This document shows, piece by piece, positions 43,768 to 51,918 of a DNA stretch of 64,000 nt. The notes under the pieces were generated by a model. The model was not told where the DNA came from and searched no databases. It saw only the letters and a list, made by a program, of their open reading frames with translations. Position 1 is the first letter of the stretch, and every line of letters starts with the position of its first letter. The translations under genes were made by a program, and so were the position numbers. The stretch comes from an uncultured Bacteroidales bacterium (lineage in GTDB: Bacteria; Bacteroidota; Bacteroidia; Bacteroidales; Muribaculaceae): positions 1-64,000 of the forward strand of contig CACZHT010000017.1 in assembly GCA_902781045.1 (NCBI GenBank), in the 5' to 3' direction.

Positions 43768-45220
43768 GCTGACCGACAGTCAGACACGGGTGTTGTCGCA
43801 GATACTGGATTTCATCGACGCGCGTGGCGAGCGGGTGTTTATCCTCAAGGGCTATGCCGGGACGGGCAAGACGACGCTGCTGCGCTTCCTGCTCAAGGAG
43901 CTGAAGAAGCGCAACCTGCCGGTGCATCTGATGGCCCCGACCGGCCGCGCGGCCAAGGTGATGAGTAACCTGGCCGGCGATGGCGGCAACAACCCGATAG
44001 CCCGGACGATACACAGCTACATCTACTCGTTCAAGGGGCTGAACAAGAACATCGACGAGAAAGAGAGCCCGACGTTCGACACCGACGGGCAGCTGTTTCT
44101 GGAGTTTGAGGCCGGTGAGCGTGCGTGCGACGAGAGTGGCGACAAGGTGGTGCATATCATCGACGAGGCATCGATGGTGAGCGACTTCGAGCAGAAAGAG
44201 GTGTCGCAGGCCAAGTTCGGGTCGGGCCGCCTGCTGAACGACCTGCTGAGCTATGACCTCCGTCCGAAGAGCAAGTACATCTTTGTGGGCGACCCTTGCC
44301 AGCTGCCTCCAGTCGAGCAGCAGCAGTCGCCCGCGCTGAATGCCGCCTACTTCGCCACACACTACCACATGCGTGTCTGCGAGGCCCAACTGACCGAGAT
44401 CATGCGCCAGACCGGCACGAGCAGCCTGATCACGGCGAGCAAGAAGGTGCGCGTGCTCTACCAGAACGCCCCTGAGAACGCCGCGGTGTATGGCCGTGGC
44501 ACGGTGTGGGGCAAGTTGCCATTCCGTGCGATGCCCGACATTCACTGGCACGTCGACGCGGGCGACCTGGTGCGCCACTACATCGGCCAGGTCAAGCGCG
44601 CTGGGCTGGAGAGTGCCATCTTCATCTGCCGCAGCAACGCCAAGTGCCAGCAGTTCAATCTGAGCATCCGCCCCATGCTGGGCATCACCAGCAGCAGTGT
44701 GGCCGTGGGCGACATGCTCATGGTCACGCAGAACAATCTGCTGGTGCCGCTGGTCAACGGTGACATGGTGCAGGTGACCGAGGTGACCGACCAAGTGTCG
44801 CACTGCTGCGACCTGCAGTACCGTCTGGTCACAGTCCGGGAGCTGTTCACCGGCAAATTGCACAAGACGTGGCTGCTTGAAGACATCCTCTACTGCGGGC
44901 AGCCCAATCTGGACAAGGTGCGCCAGAGCAACCTGATGTATGACTTTGTCATCCGTATGCGCCGCCAGGGCATCAAGCAGGGCAGCAACACGTTCAACAC
45001 CATGATGCGCACCGACGTCTACCTCAACGCGCTGCGATGCAACTTCGGCTACGCGGTGACGTGCCACAAGGCTCAGGGCGGCGAGTGGGACACGGTGTAT
45101 GTCGACATGCCTCGCAACATCACGATGAACCCCGTCAAGGAGAAGTACCAGTGGGTGTATACAGCAATGACCCGCGCCAGCAGGTCATTGCATCTGGTGA
45201 ACGATTTCTTCTACGAGTAG
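43748..45220 (+). CDS. RecD-like superfamily 1 DNA helicase
   Basis: The 490-residue ATPase has helicase motif I (KGYAGTGKTTLLRFLL near residue 35), motif Ia (MAPTGRAAKV), motif II (IIDEASMVSD near 138) and QLPPVEQQ (motif III, near 183). Near the end come TCHKAQGGEWDTVYVDMP and YTAMTRAS (motifs V/VI). This is a RecD/Dda-type 5'-3' helicase; similar short RecD-like proteins are widespread in Bacteroidales. The ATG lies inside the CARF-HEPN gene, so the two are coupled here. Whether it works in CRISPR immunity or is a host repair gene whose neighbourhood was invaded is not known. Its end overlaps the convergent 127-residue gene by 10 bp. Confidence 0.88.
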   Translation: MAAKKIRLTDSQTRVLSQILDFIDARGERVFILKGYAGTGKTTLLRFLLKELKKRNLPVHLMAPTGRAAKVMSNLAGDGGNNPIARTIHSYIYSFKGLNKNIDEKESPTFDTDGQLFLEFEAGERACDESGDKVVHIIDEASMVSDFEQKEVSQAKFGSGRLLNDLLSYDLRPKSKYIFVGDPCQLPPVEQQQSPALNAAYFATHYHMRVCEAQLTEIMRQTGTSSLITASKKVRVLYQNAPENAAVYGRGTVWGKLPFRAMPDIHWHVDAGDLVRHYIGQVKRAGLESAIFICRSNAKCQQFNLSIRPMLGITSSSVAVGDMLMVTQNNLLVPLVNGDMVQVTEVTDQVSHCCDLQYRLVTVRELFTGKLHKTWLLEDILYCGQPNLDKVRQSNLMYDFVIRMRRQGIKQGSNTFNTMMRTDVYLNALRCNFGYAVTCHKAQGGEWDTVYVDMPRNITMNPVKEKYQWVYTAMTRASRSLHLVNDFFYE

Positions 45221-45594
45221 ACGGCCTTGTCGGGCCGATATTCGCGGAAGCGCACAAACCGGAACGTCGATGTCTTTGAGCCATCGGCGTTTATTGTGAC
45301 GTTCCGTTCGGTGGTGCTGGCATAGCAGCGTATGTGCAGGTAGTGTAGCCGTTCGAGGATGTTGTGGGTGAGGGTCATCTCGCCCATGACATGGACAATC
45401 TGGCCTCCCAGTCCGCCGACGAGAACAATGCGTTCCACGCACTTGTAGCCCAGTCGGTCAATCTCGGCCTCATCGGCATTGGGGTCGACCTCAGGGAACG
45501 GGATGTCGACCACCTCGCCCCCGATGGCGACAGCTGCCGCCATCTGTTCCTCGCTCCACTCGCTGGAGGGATGGTTGCTTAAATTGATAAACAT
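45211..45594 (-). CDS. Small Rossmann-like CRISPR-locus protein, candidate ring nuclease
   Basis: The 127-residue protein starts MFINLSNHPSSEWSEEQ, then has GGEVVDIPFPEVDPNA, VERIVLVGGLGGQIVHVMGEMTLTH and LHIRCYASTTERNV. The alternation of strands and helices with the VHVMGE and ASTTER segments is that of a small Rossmann-like fold. It lies at the 3' end of the minus-strand cas operon, 7 bp after the RAMP gene stop. In other type III loci, small proteins at such positions (Csx15/Csx16/Csx20 and Crn groups) are ring nucleases that degrade cyclic oligoadenylate. I cannot confirm which family it belongs to; the assignment rests on fold impression and position. Confidence 0.5.
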   Translation of the reverse strand: MFINLSNHPSSEWSEEQMAAAVAIGGEVVDIPFPEVDPNADEAEIDRLGYKCVERIVLVGGLGGQIVHVMGEMTLTHNILERLHYLHIRCYASTTERNVTINADGSKTSTFRFVRFREYRPDKAVYS

Positions 45595-45601
45595 AATCGC
45601 A

Positions 45602-48061
45602 TCATTTCAAGAGGTCGACCAACATCATTGCTTTGTCACCGATAATCTTCTGATATTGTTGAGGGTTAAGCCATTTTTTCTGAATGTCACGCGGCTTGAC
45701 ACCAGCCTTAATTTTTGATGCCATAACCACTAGGTCGCCATCGTTCAATGTTCGCCCTTTGAATTTGCCGATAAACGCTCCTGGCGAAGACAAGGGAGCC
45801 ACAGCAATGACATCCTCGATAGAGGCATTCTGCATCTTCTGGACTTTCTCCAATTGAGATTTACAGTCTTCGATAAGCGTTGTATAATCAAATCCCAAGC
45901 AACTTGCTTGTTGATATAGCTCTATCGCTTCGTCGAATCTTTTCGCATTCTTCTTTTCAGAGGCCATATTTGCCAGTTGCAGAGCTTGTGTCTTCTTCGA
46001 TTCGGCTTGGTTCAGCAAGTGTTCCAGTCGCTTGTCGCCCTTGTGTCTCTTGATCAAATCAGCCAAAGCTTCAATGAGCTCATCGCCAGACTTCTGCTCA
46101 ACTTCATTAATTTCTTTATCAAGTATTTCTTGCGCTTTTAAAATCTCTTGTCTCATGGCCAATTGTTGTTTCTCCAACTCTTTGCGCTGTTTTTCCTCAT
46201 TTGCTGTTACATTGCCAACAAGTTTTGCCACAGGAACTTTCCCCTCAACAATCTGTGAGAACAGTCCTAGCTGCTGCCCTTCGGCATAAGCTTTCTTGCC
46301 ATCAACAAACTCATCCGGTCCCTGCATGGCCATCTGCATATAGGTGAACTCTTCTTGTCGAGATAGCGGAATATTGTACCCCGCCATTGCATACAGTTCA
46401 CGCAACGAAGATGAATCTTCCCATCCAGGGAAGTGGGACTTCATTTCCCGAACAAAAAAGTCCTTGATAAAGTCTGTTTCCTTTGTTACTTCCCCTTCAC
46501 ATGACTGCAAGACATCCACTTGAGCCTCCACACGAACTTTTCCATACCCCATTGGTTTAGCCATACCGATATTGTGCCTGCGCTCATCATGATTGTTGAA
46601 GTTGATGCTCGCCAGCAAGGCTCCCAGCTCAACAGGGCGCAGGTTGTGGAAGCGCACCACTCCCTCAAATTTAGTTCCGACAGGCAGCGGACTGACCCAA
46701 GTGCGCATATCATCGGTTCCGACCGAGAAGTTATTCCAGACTTCTTGGCGGACTGGGTAACGCTTACGTCCGGCAATCTTGAAATCTCCACCGCTGTTCC
46801 AGGTTCTTCCACCTCCCACATACAGAGGGAAATATGACGGATGAGGCGAAGACAAGATGAGCCCCACAGGTTCCATTGGCTTAACACATCCAACCGCAAA
46901 AGCATGCGAGCAATGCACTCTGCCCTTGAGCGAAGCGTCATCAGCAAAGCCAAACATTAGTTCGGCCAGGTCATGCCGACTCTTGTCCTTCAACTCGTTA
47001 GGGATGCCGTCATGAATCTCGTTGAATGTCGGGAAACGATACATAAACGACAAACCGATGCTATGCACCTTGGTTTTGTCGGCTTCGTCGTACAAGAAGA
47101 ATACCGGGATTCGTTGCCCTGCATTGAGCCTTGCTTTGTAAATATTCAAGAAATCTGGACTATTCTTATGTACGCTCAGAAAGTCTTTCATCACCTTCTC
47201 ATCGCGACCGAGCTCAACGGTTGTCAGGACGAAATCGGGAAACACAAATTCATAATACTTGCCTCCCCACTTCGGTTGTCCCTGTCTTGTTCTATCCTTG
47301 CCAATCTTTCTCACGCCTGGCTGCCCAGTGAAAACTATCTGGCCCGCCTCTCCATTACGATTGAAATGCACCAGTATGCGCTTACCGGGATCGTTTTCTG
47401 TCCACTCCTCATCCACCATAAAGCGACCAGCCAACAATGGGTTATCCAACAGGCCGCTATGTTTTGTGTTTCGGTCAAACAACGAGTACTTAGCTAGTGC
47501 GGTCCTATTCTTTTCGTCTTTCAAAGCCGCTCCGTTTTTAACAAAGTCCTCAAATCCCACATGGAGATCACGGTCAATGTCTTCGACACATATGCGCCAT
47601 GGCAGGCCATGGTCCTCGAGCACAAAGCCATCACCCACTTGCCGCAACCATCCGCAATGCACCTTTGTTCGCTTTGTGCCAGGATCCTGCTTTGTCATTT
47701 TGTCTTTATAGAACTGGCTATGGAGGTCTCGAATTGAGAAACGTGCGGACTCAACCTGCGTCATTTTGCCGTAGGAGAGGATTTCGAGGACTGAGCGGAG
47801 TGTTCCTTTGATGGTGCTGCCCGGGATGTAGTAACGGCCATCGGGTGCTTGGCAGAAGTAAACGTGCTTGAAACCATCGGCTTCATCTCTTCGTTCCCCC
47901 CCCACCATGATGGGTGTCTCGGCTGTGATGGTGAGGCGGATGGTTCCGCTCACGCCATCGCTGAAGGGGATGTCCTGCGACACCTGGTCGGCCCATTCGG
48001 GGAAGAAGACCTTGTCCTGCAATGGGACAAAGTTAAATGGGGCTTTTATTTTTCTTGGCAT
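45602..48061 (-). CDS. Large type III RAMP protein, TIGR03986-like, with long helical C-terminus
   Basis: The 819-residue protein begins with a Cas7-type RAMP domain: GTIRLTITAETPIMVGGERRDE, then YIPGSTIKGTLRSVLEILS near residue 78, the usual RAMP GSTxKG motif. A second RAMP-like part (about 390-520) includes PSYFPLYVGGGRTW, FEGVVRFHNLRPVELGALLASI and HNIGMAKPMGYGKVRVE, the glycine-rich loop of the fold. This layout fits TIGR03986. Residues of about 630-740 are a charged coiled coil (EEKQRKELEKQQLAMRQEIL...), and the last 60 form a small domain ending KAMMLVDLL. The tail is more AT-rich than the rest. It is likely a backbone subunit of the effector complex. Confidence 0.75.
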   Translation of the reverse strand: MPRKIKAPFNFVPLQDKVFFPEWADQVSQDIPFSDGVSGTIRLTITAETPIMVGGERRDEADGFKHVYFCQAPDGRYYIPGSTIKGTLRSVLEILSYGKMTQVESARFSIRDLHSQFYKDKMTKQDPGTKRTKVHCGWLRQVGDGFVLEDHGLPWRICVEDIDRDLHVGFEDFVKNGAALKDEKNRTALAKYSLFDRNTKHSGLLDNPLLAGRFMVDEEWTENDPGKRILVHFNRNGEAGQIVFTGQPGVRKIGKDRTRQGQPKWGGKYYEFVFPDFVLTTVELGRDEKVMKDFLSVHKNSPDFLNIYKARLNAGQRIPVFFLYDEADKTKVHSIGLSFMYRFPTFNEIHDGIPNELKDKSRHDLAELMFGFADDASLKGRVHCSHAFAVGCVKPMEPVGLILSSPHPSYFPLYVGGGRTWNSGGDFKIAGRKRYPVRQEVWNNFSVGTDDMRTWVSPLPVGTKFEGVVRFHNLRPVELGALLASINFNNHDERRHNIGMAKPMGYGKVRVEAQVDVLQSCEGEVTKETDFIKDFFVREMKSHFPGWEDSSSLRELYAMAGYNIPLSRQEEFTYMQMAMQGPDEFVDGKKAYAEGQQLGLFSQIVEGKVPVAKLVGNVTANEEKQRKELEKQQLAMRQEILKAQEILDKEINEVEQKSGDELIEALADLIKRHKGDKRLEHLLNQAESKKTQALQLANMASEKKNAKRFDEAIELYQQASCLGFDYTTLIEDCKSQLEKVQKMQNASIEDVIAVAPLSSPGAFIGKFKGRTLNDGDLVVMASKIKAGVKPRDIQKKWLNPQQYQKIIGDKAMMLVDLLK

Positions 48062-48107
48062 ATATTCTTTAGCTTAAATGTTGATAGTTTATTGACACAG
48101 GGGCTTT

Positions 48108-48479
48108 TCAAGCGAACCCCACGAAGACCATGCGACCCGGGATGAGCGTCTTCATGCCGCAACAGAAGTTGTCTTCATCTTCTTGCCACAGTTGGACGAA
48201 TTTGAGTTTGTGGTCACCCAGACGTAGTGAGATGTACTCTTGAGCTGTTTCACTGGCAAACTCGCTGCAAGGGGTAATCACCTCGATGTACTTGCCGTCG
48301 CAGTAACGCACCGACACCGACTCGGTGTCGCTCAACAGCTGCGCCTCGATGACAAAGGGGTTTTGGCCGTCGGCAAAGAGTTTCGGTTCGATGTGCCCAT
48401 TTTCAACGCACTCTGGCTCCTGCTTGTCGCTAAGCCAGTAGTAGCCCGTATATTTTTTTGTGAAATCCATTTTCATCAT
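48108..48479 (-). CDS. Small type III CRISPR-associated protein (TIGR04423-like)
   Basis: I start at ATG 48479, which overlaps the upstream stop by ATGA, giving 123 residues (MMKMDFTKKYTGYYWLSDKQ...). The open frame extends nine codons further upstream. The conserved-looking parts are the aromatic YTGYYWLSDKQEPE start, a beta-rich middle (PFVIEAQLLSDTESVSVRYCDG) and FVQLWQEDEDNFCCGMKTLI. I recall this pattern from a small family found only in type III loci; its role is unknown. Position between two RAMP genes suggests that it is part of, or modulates, the effector complex. It might replace the missing small subunit, but that is speculation. Confidence 0.6.
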   Translation of the reverse strand: MMKMDFTKKYTGYYWLSDKQEPECVENGHIEPKLFADGQNPFVIEAQLLSDTESVSVRYCDGKYIEVITPCSEFASETAQEYISLRLGDHKLKFVQLWQEDEDNFCCGMKTLIPGRMVFVGFA

Positions 48480-49846
48480 TGTTGGTTTGAATTGAGTTGT
48501 TCGCATTGTCCGGTAAAGACACCATGGCCACGGTTGACCGCTCCACCCAACGGGAGCATGCCTGTGATGAGGTCGCGGATAGCGGCCTCAAGTGCATCTT
48601 TCACATACGTCACAGCAAATGCCGATTTCTCGACCAGCAAGGTGAGTGTGAACTCCTGCTGCCCTGCCGACACCTTCTCCTGAAACAGCGCGCCTTCCAT
48701 CGCCCCACCGGTGAAGCGGTCGATGCGCACATGGTTGAATACGGTGGCATCAACAGGCTTTAGAATCACATCGCTGAGCATGACGCGGCCTGGACGAGAC
48801 GTACCGGCCAGTTCATAGCCAAACAATGCTCTGACAGCTTTGTTCATGTTGCCGACAAAATCTTCAATGGACTCATCCTTACCCAATTTGTCAGCAAATT
48901 TCTCTGCCAGGCGATTGTGGTGGAATGCCACACGATGCGCCAGTGCACCCTTGACGCTAGTGGCGGGAATCAGCACCTGATTCTCGACAAACAGGCCGCT
49001 TCCACTTCCCCACTCCACCCGATGCTCGGTGACTGGGGTGAGGTCGGCCTCATCATCACCCACCCCACTGCCCATCATGAAGAAGTCGACAGGTTGTAGA
49101 GAAATATCATAGCGTTGCCACTTTTCGTCATCGATGGGTGTCTGTTGTGCAATATTGGGTTCAGACCACCATGCAGCATTGTCGAGGCTTGACGACTTGT
49201 CGAGATAGCGTGCTAGCGCGCCGGTGTCGCAGAGGTCGAGCGCGGCACGTTTCAAGCTCACCACCTGAAATTCGCCCAAACCGCTGTATACACTGCCCCC
49301 GATACGCAATGTGGGGCATTGCAGAGCGGCCACAATTTCGTCGACCTGGCTTGCCGCCTCGCCGCCATGTGCCACCTCCAGCTCAAAGCAGAAGCGAGAG
49401 CCTGCATATACCACTTCCTGGTCAAACTTGCCGTGTCGCTCGGCAGCACCGCTATGCCCGATGCGCACATGCTGGCGGATGGGCAGGTTGAGGTAGCGAC
49501 CGAGAAATTCATCGTCCTTCAGGTCAATGTCCGGCAGTCCGTCGACCACTGTGCCATCGTGTCTCACCAGATTGGCATTAGTGAACATCAGCCGTGAGCC
49601 TCGTCCGTCATCGGCACTCTGAAATCCCCACAAGTCACACTGCGCCCCGGCCTTGCCCATCGCATGTCGCAGGATGCCCGCGAGCGATGTGGCAGGAATG
49701 TATGGCAGTCCATTGACGTCACGCACGACACGCGCGTCGGTCTCGACATCCTTCTCTCCCGAGCCCACGGCGATGGGGGTCGTAGCCTCGATGACCACGC
49801 GCAGGATGTCACGTTTATTCAGCAGTTTAGTGTTGTCCATCATCAT
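48476..49846 (-). CDS. Double-RAMP (two Cas7-like domains) type III subunit
   Basis: Starting at ATG 49846 (four-base overlap with the upstream stop), the protein has 456 residues; a further ATG at 49855 would add three. Two RAMP units are visible: the first with VVIEATTPIAVGSGEKDVETDARVVRDVNGLPYIPATSLAGILRHAMG. The second begins with VEWGSGSGLFVENQVLIPATSVKGALAHRVAFHHNRLA near residue 270, and is followed by PLGGAVNRGHGVFTGQ, a RAMP glycine loop. Fused Cas7 repeats of this kind occur in III-D type complexes, where they form the crRNA-binding backbone and cut target RNA through acidic loop residues. I infer this role from architecture. Confidence 0.75.
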   Translation of the reverse strand: MMMDNTKLLNKRDILRVVIEATTPIAVGSGEKDVETDARVVRDVNGLPYIPATSLAGILRHAMGKAGAQCDLWGFQSADDGRGSRLMFTNANLVRHDGTVVDGLPDIDLKDDEFLGRYLNLPIRQHVRIGHSGAAERHGKFDQEVVYAGSRFCFELEVAHGGEAASQVDEIVAALQCPTLRIGGSVYSGLGEFQVVSLKRAALDLCDTGALARYLDKSSSLDNAAWWSEPNIAQQTPIDDEKWQRYDISLQPVDFFMMGSGVGDDEADLTPVTEHRVEWGSGSGLFVENQVLIPATSVKGALAHRVAFHHNRLAEKFADKLGKDESIEDFVGNMNKAVRALFGYELAGTSRPGRVMLSDVILKPVDATVFNHVRIDRFTGGAMEGALFQEKVSAGQQEFTLTLLVEKSAFAVTYVKDALEAAIRDLITGMLPLGGAVNRGHGVFTGQCEQLNSNQQ

Positions 49847-51279
49847 AGCTTGCATTTTTTGGCCATCTCGGCAGCCAGGTTAATGATTGTCGGTCGCAAT
49901 AGGTCATCAGTCACATTATGCTCGACAAAGAGCTTAAAACATATTAACCGCCCACGGTCTTCCCACTTGTCCTGAGCAGTGCCGTGCACAAGGTACCCTT
50001 GCCCCTCTTTGAAAAGGCTGTCCTTTAGTTGTTGTACGCTGCCGGCCTCCATGGCCAATGTACGGATGTGCCCCCACTGCGAGGCGAAACGCTCACCCGT
50101 GAACAGTTTGCCATAAGACTCTACAAACTTGTTAACCTTATTGTAAATTTCATTTTGGCACTCAGCCTTAGCCTTTTGCTGTTGCACATATCGCAACAGT
50201 GGAGTTGTGGGCTGGATGTCAATGGCTTTCGCATCTGGTTTTTCTGGTTCGACAAACCGCATCACTGTCTTGCCGTTCTTGCTGGTATCATGGTCGAGGA
50301 AGGCCGGGCAATAGACCACCTTGCCAAATCCCTCGGCACGATAGTTGCCCACATACTGCGAGTGCTGTGGGATGCCTTTCGCGCCATGGATGACAAAGAC
50401 ACTGCCCTTCTCGATGCCACAACGGTCGGTGTCGCGTGCCTGTCGCTTGAAGTTCCATGGCGCGTACAGGAAGGTGCGCACCTGGCTCTTGGCCCAGTCA
50501 ATCTGACCGCCGTCTAGCCCCAGGTCTTGTGCCGTGGGGCGGAACTTGGGCAGTCCAGTGTCGGGGTCAATGAAGATGAGACGCGCGTCGGCATAGACGG
50601 TGCAGATGTCGCCCGTCGAGCGTAGTGGCTCAGGGTAGCATTCCGCTGCAACTTGTTTGATTTCGACCAGACCATATTGTGCCGTGCGCGAGCGGCCGAT
50701 GCGGCGTTCGCCCACCAGAGCTTCGACGATGCGAGGGGCCAAGGCCTCATCATCGACCTCAACCTCAAAGACAAAGTTCTGCCCTTTGTTGAGCGACTCG
50801 TAGCCATACATCTTCTTGTCCTCGCTGCGGCGCATCAGGCTGTCGTAGGCCGACTTGATGGCGAACGAGCGTTCAACCTTTACCTCGGCTACCTCGGTGC
50901 CCTCCATCAGACAGAAACCACTGCGGCACTGCTTGAGTTGCAGTTTTTCCTCGTCCTTGTCACGGTCATACCCATGGTGGACATAGCATGCATCGGTGAC
51001 CGACTTTCCCTTGGGATAGAACCAGGATGCCGGCACACGCAGTGTGCGCCTGCAGTCTTTATCATTGGTGGGATGCGCGTCACCGAAACGCACAGCCGCA
51101 TTGTGGAAGAGTGTCAATTGCTGTTCGGGTGCCAACTCGTTATAGAGCCGCCCGGCGACAATGCCCAGGAAGTTGTTGCCCGGGATGAAGTCAAGGGTCT
51201 GCTGGTTGCCACTGGTGGCAGCACGCTGGTTGAGCACCACATCGGTGAGCAGTTTGCATGAGAATACTAGGCGTTTCAT
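49843..51279 (-). CDS. Csx10-like RAMP protein of the type III complex
   Basis: The 478-residue protein has a RAMP start (MKRLVFSCKLLTDVVLNQRAATSGNQQTLDFIPGNNFLGIVAGRLYNEL), where IPGNNFLGIVAG is a variant of the RAMP GSxxRG motif as in Csx10. RRIGRSRTAQYGLVEI near residue 190 is the RAMP glycine-rich region, and GAKGIPQHSQYVGNYRAEGFGKVVYCP occurs near 290. Csx10 proteins are Cas5-like subunits of III-D complexes that hold the 5' end of crRNA. Both ends overlap the neighbouring RAMP genes by four bases (ATGA), so all are translated as a unit. Confidence 0.75.
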   Translation of the reverse strand: MKRLVFSCKLLTDVVLNQRAATSGNQQTLDFIPGNNFLGIVAGRLYNELAPEQQLTLFHNAAVRFGDAHPTNDKDCRRTLRVPASWFYPKGKSVTDACYVHHGYDRDKDEEKLQLKQCRSGFCLMEGTEVAEVKVERSFAIKSAYDSLMRRSEDKKMYGYESLNKGQNFVFEVEVDDEALAPRIVEALVGERRIGRSRTAQYGLVEIKQVAAECYPEPLRSTGDICTVYADARLIFIDPDTGLPKFRPTAQDLGLDGGQIDWAKSQVRTFLYAPWNFKRQARDTDRCGIEKGSVFVIHGAKGIPQHSQYVGNYRAEGFGKVVYCPAFLDHDTSKNGKTVMRFVEPEKPDAKAIDIQPTTPLLRYVQQQKAKAECQNEIYNKVNKFVESYGKLFTGERFASQWGHIRTLAMEAGSVQQLKDSLFKEGQGYLVHGTAQDKWEDRGRLICFKLFVEHNVTDDLLRPTIINLAAEMAKKCKL

Positions 51280-51866
51280 ACGGCACCTCCTTCCTCGACC
51301 TCACCCACAATGTCGCACCGTCCGTAGCCCCGGTTGCGGCTCTGTCCCAGTCGTTTGATGTATCGCAATGCCATCAGCACGTCATCTCCAAGCCCGGCTG
51401 GCACGTCGAGGATGCGGCCGTGCATCACACATGGCACAGTCACCTGCATGCGGCGCAGGCTGTGATTCCTGGCTGTGCCAGTCTCGGCATCAATAGCCGT
51501 CGAGGCGATGGAGCGATACAGGTAGTCGATAGCCTTAGCGCTCACGATTGCGTCGGCTTCCTTATCGTCCAGCTCGGCATTGGTGAAGAAGCTCTTGCCC
51601 TGGCTCATCTCGCCTCGGGCATCCTTGGTTTCGTCGGGGTTGTCGGTCTCACGTCCCAGCATCTTGACGAGTGGTTCAGTGTCCTTCTGCTGCAAAGCAT
51701 AGGTTTCCTCCAGTGCCTCACGCACCAGCCCCTTTATGGTCTTGCCAGGCACGTAGGGCAGTCCCTGCCGGTCTTTGACCACCAGCAGGTCGACATCGGC
51801 TCCGGCGGCCAGTCCCGAGCCGCAGTGCCAGTCGTTGTAGAATGTTATTTGATACTTGATGTTCAT
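51276..51866 (-). CDS. Cas7-like (Csm3-type) RAMP protein
   Basis: I use ATG 51866 (MNIKYQITFYNDWHCGSGLAAGADVDLLVVKDRQGLPYVPGKTIKGLVREALEE), 196 residues; the 12 additional upstream residues do not look like RAMP. The YVPGKTIKGLVREAL segment near residue 40 is the RAMP GxTxKG motif and the C-terminal GQSRNRGYGRCDIVGEV is the glycine-rich loop. In Csm3-type subunits an Asp in the loop before the motif cuts target RNA every six bases; D27 or D33 (AGADVDLLVVKDRQG) are the candidates. It lies between the cas10 and Csx10-like genes. Confidence 0.75.
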   Translation of the reverse strand: MNIKYQITFYNDWHCGSGLAAGADVDLLVVKDRQGLPYVPGKTIKGLVREALEETYALQQKDTEPLVKMLGRETDNPDETKDARGEMSQGKSFFTNAELDDKEADAIVSAKAIDYLYRSIASTAIDAETGTARNHSLRRMQVTVPCVMHGRILDVPAGLGDDVLMALRYIKRLGQSRNRGYGRCDIVGEVEEGGAV

Positions 51867-51918
51867 AGTTTTGTTTGCTTGGCCAAGGCGTGACCTTGGC
51901 ATAGTCGACCGATGATGG

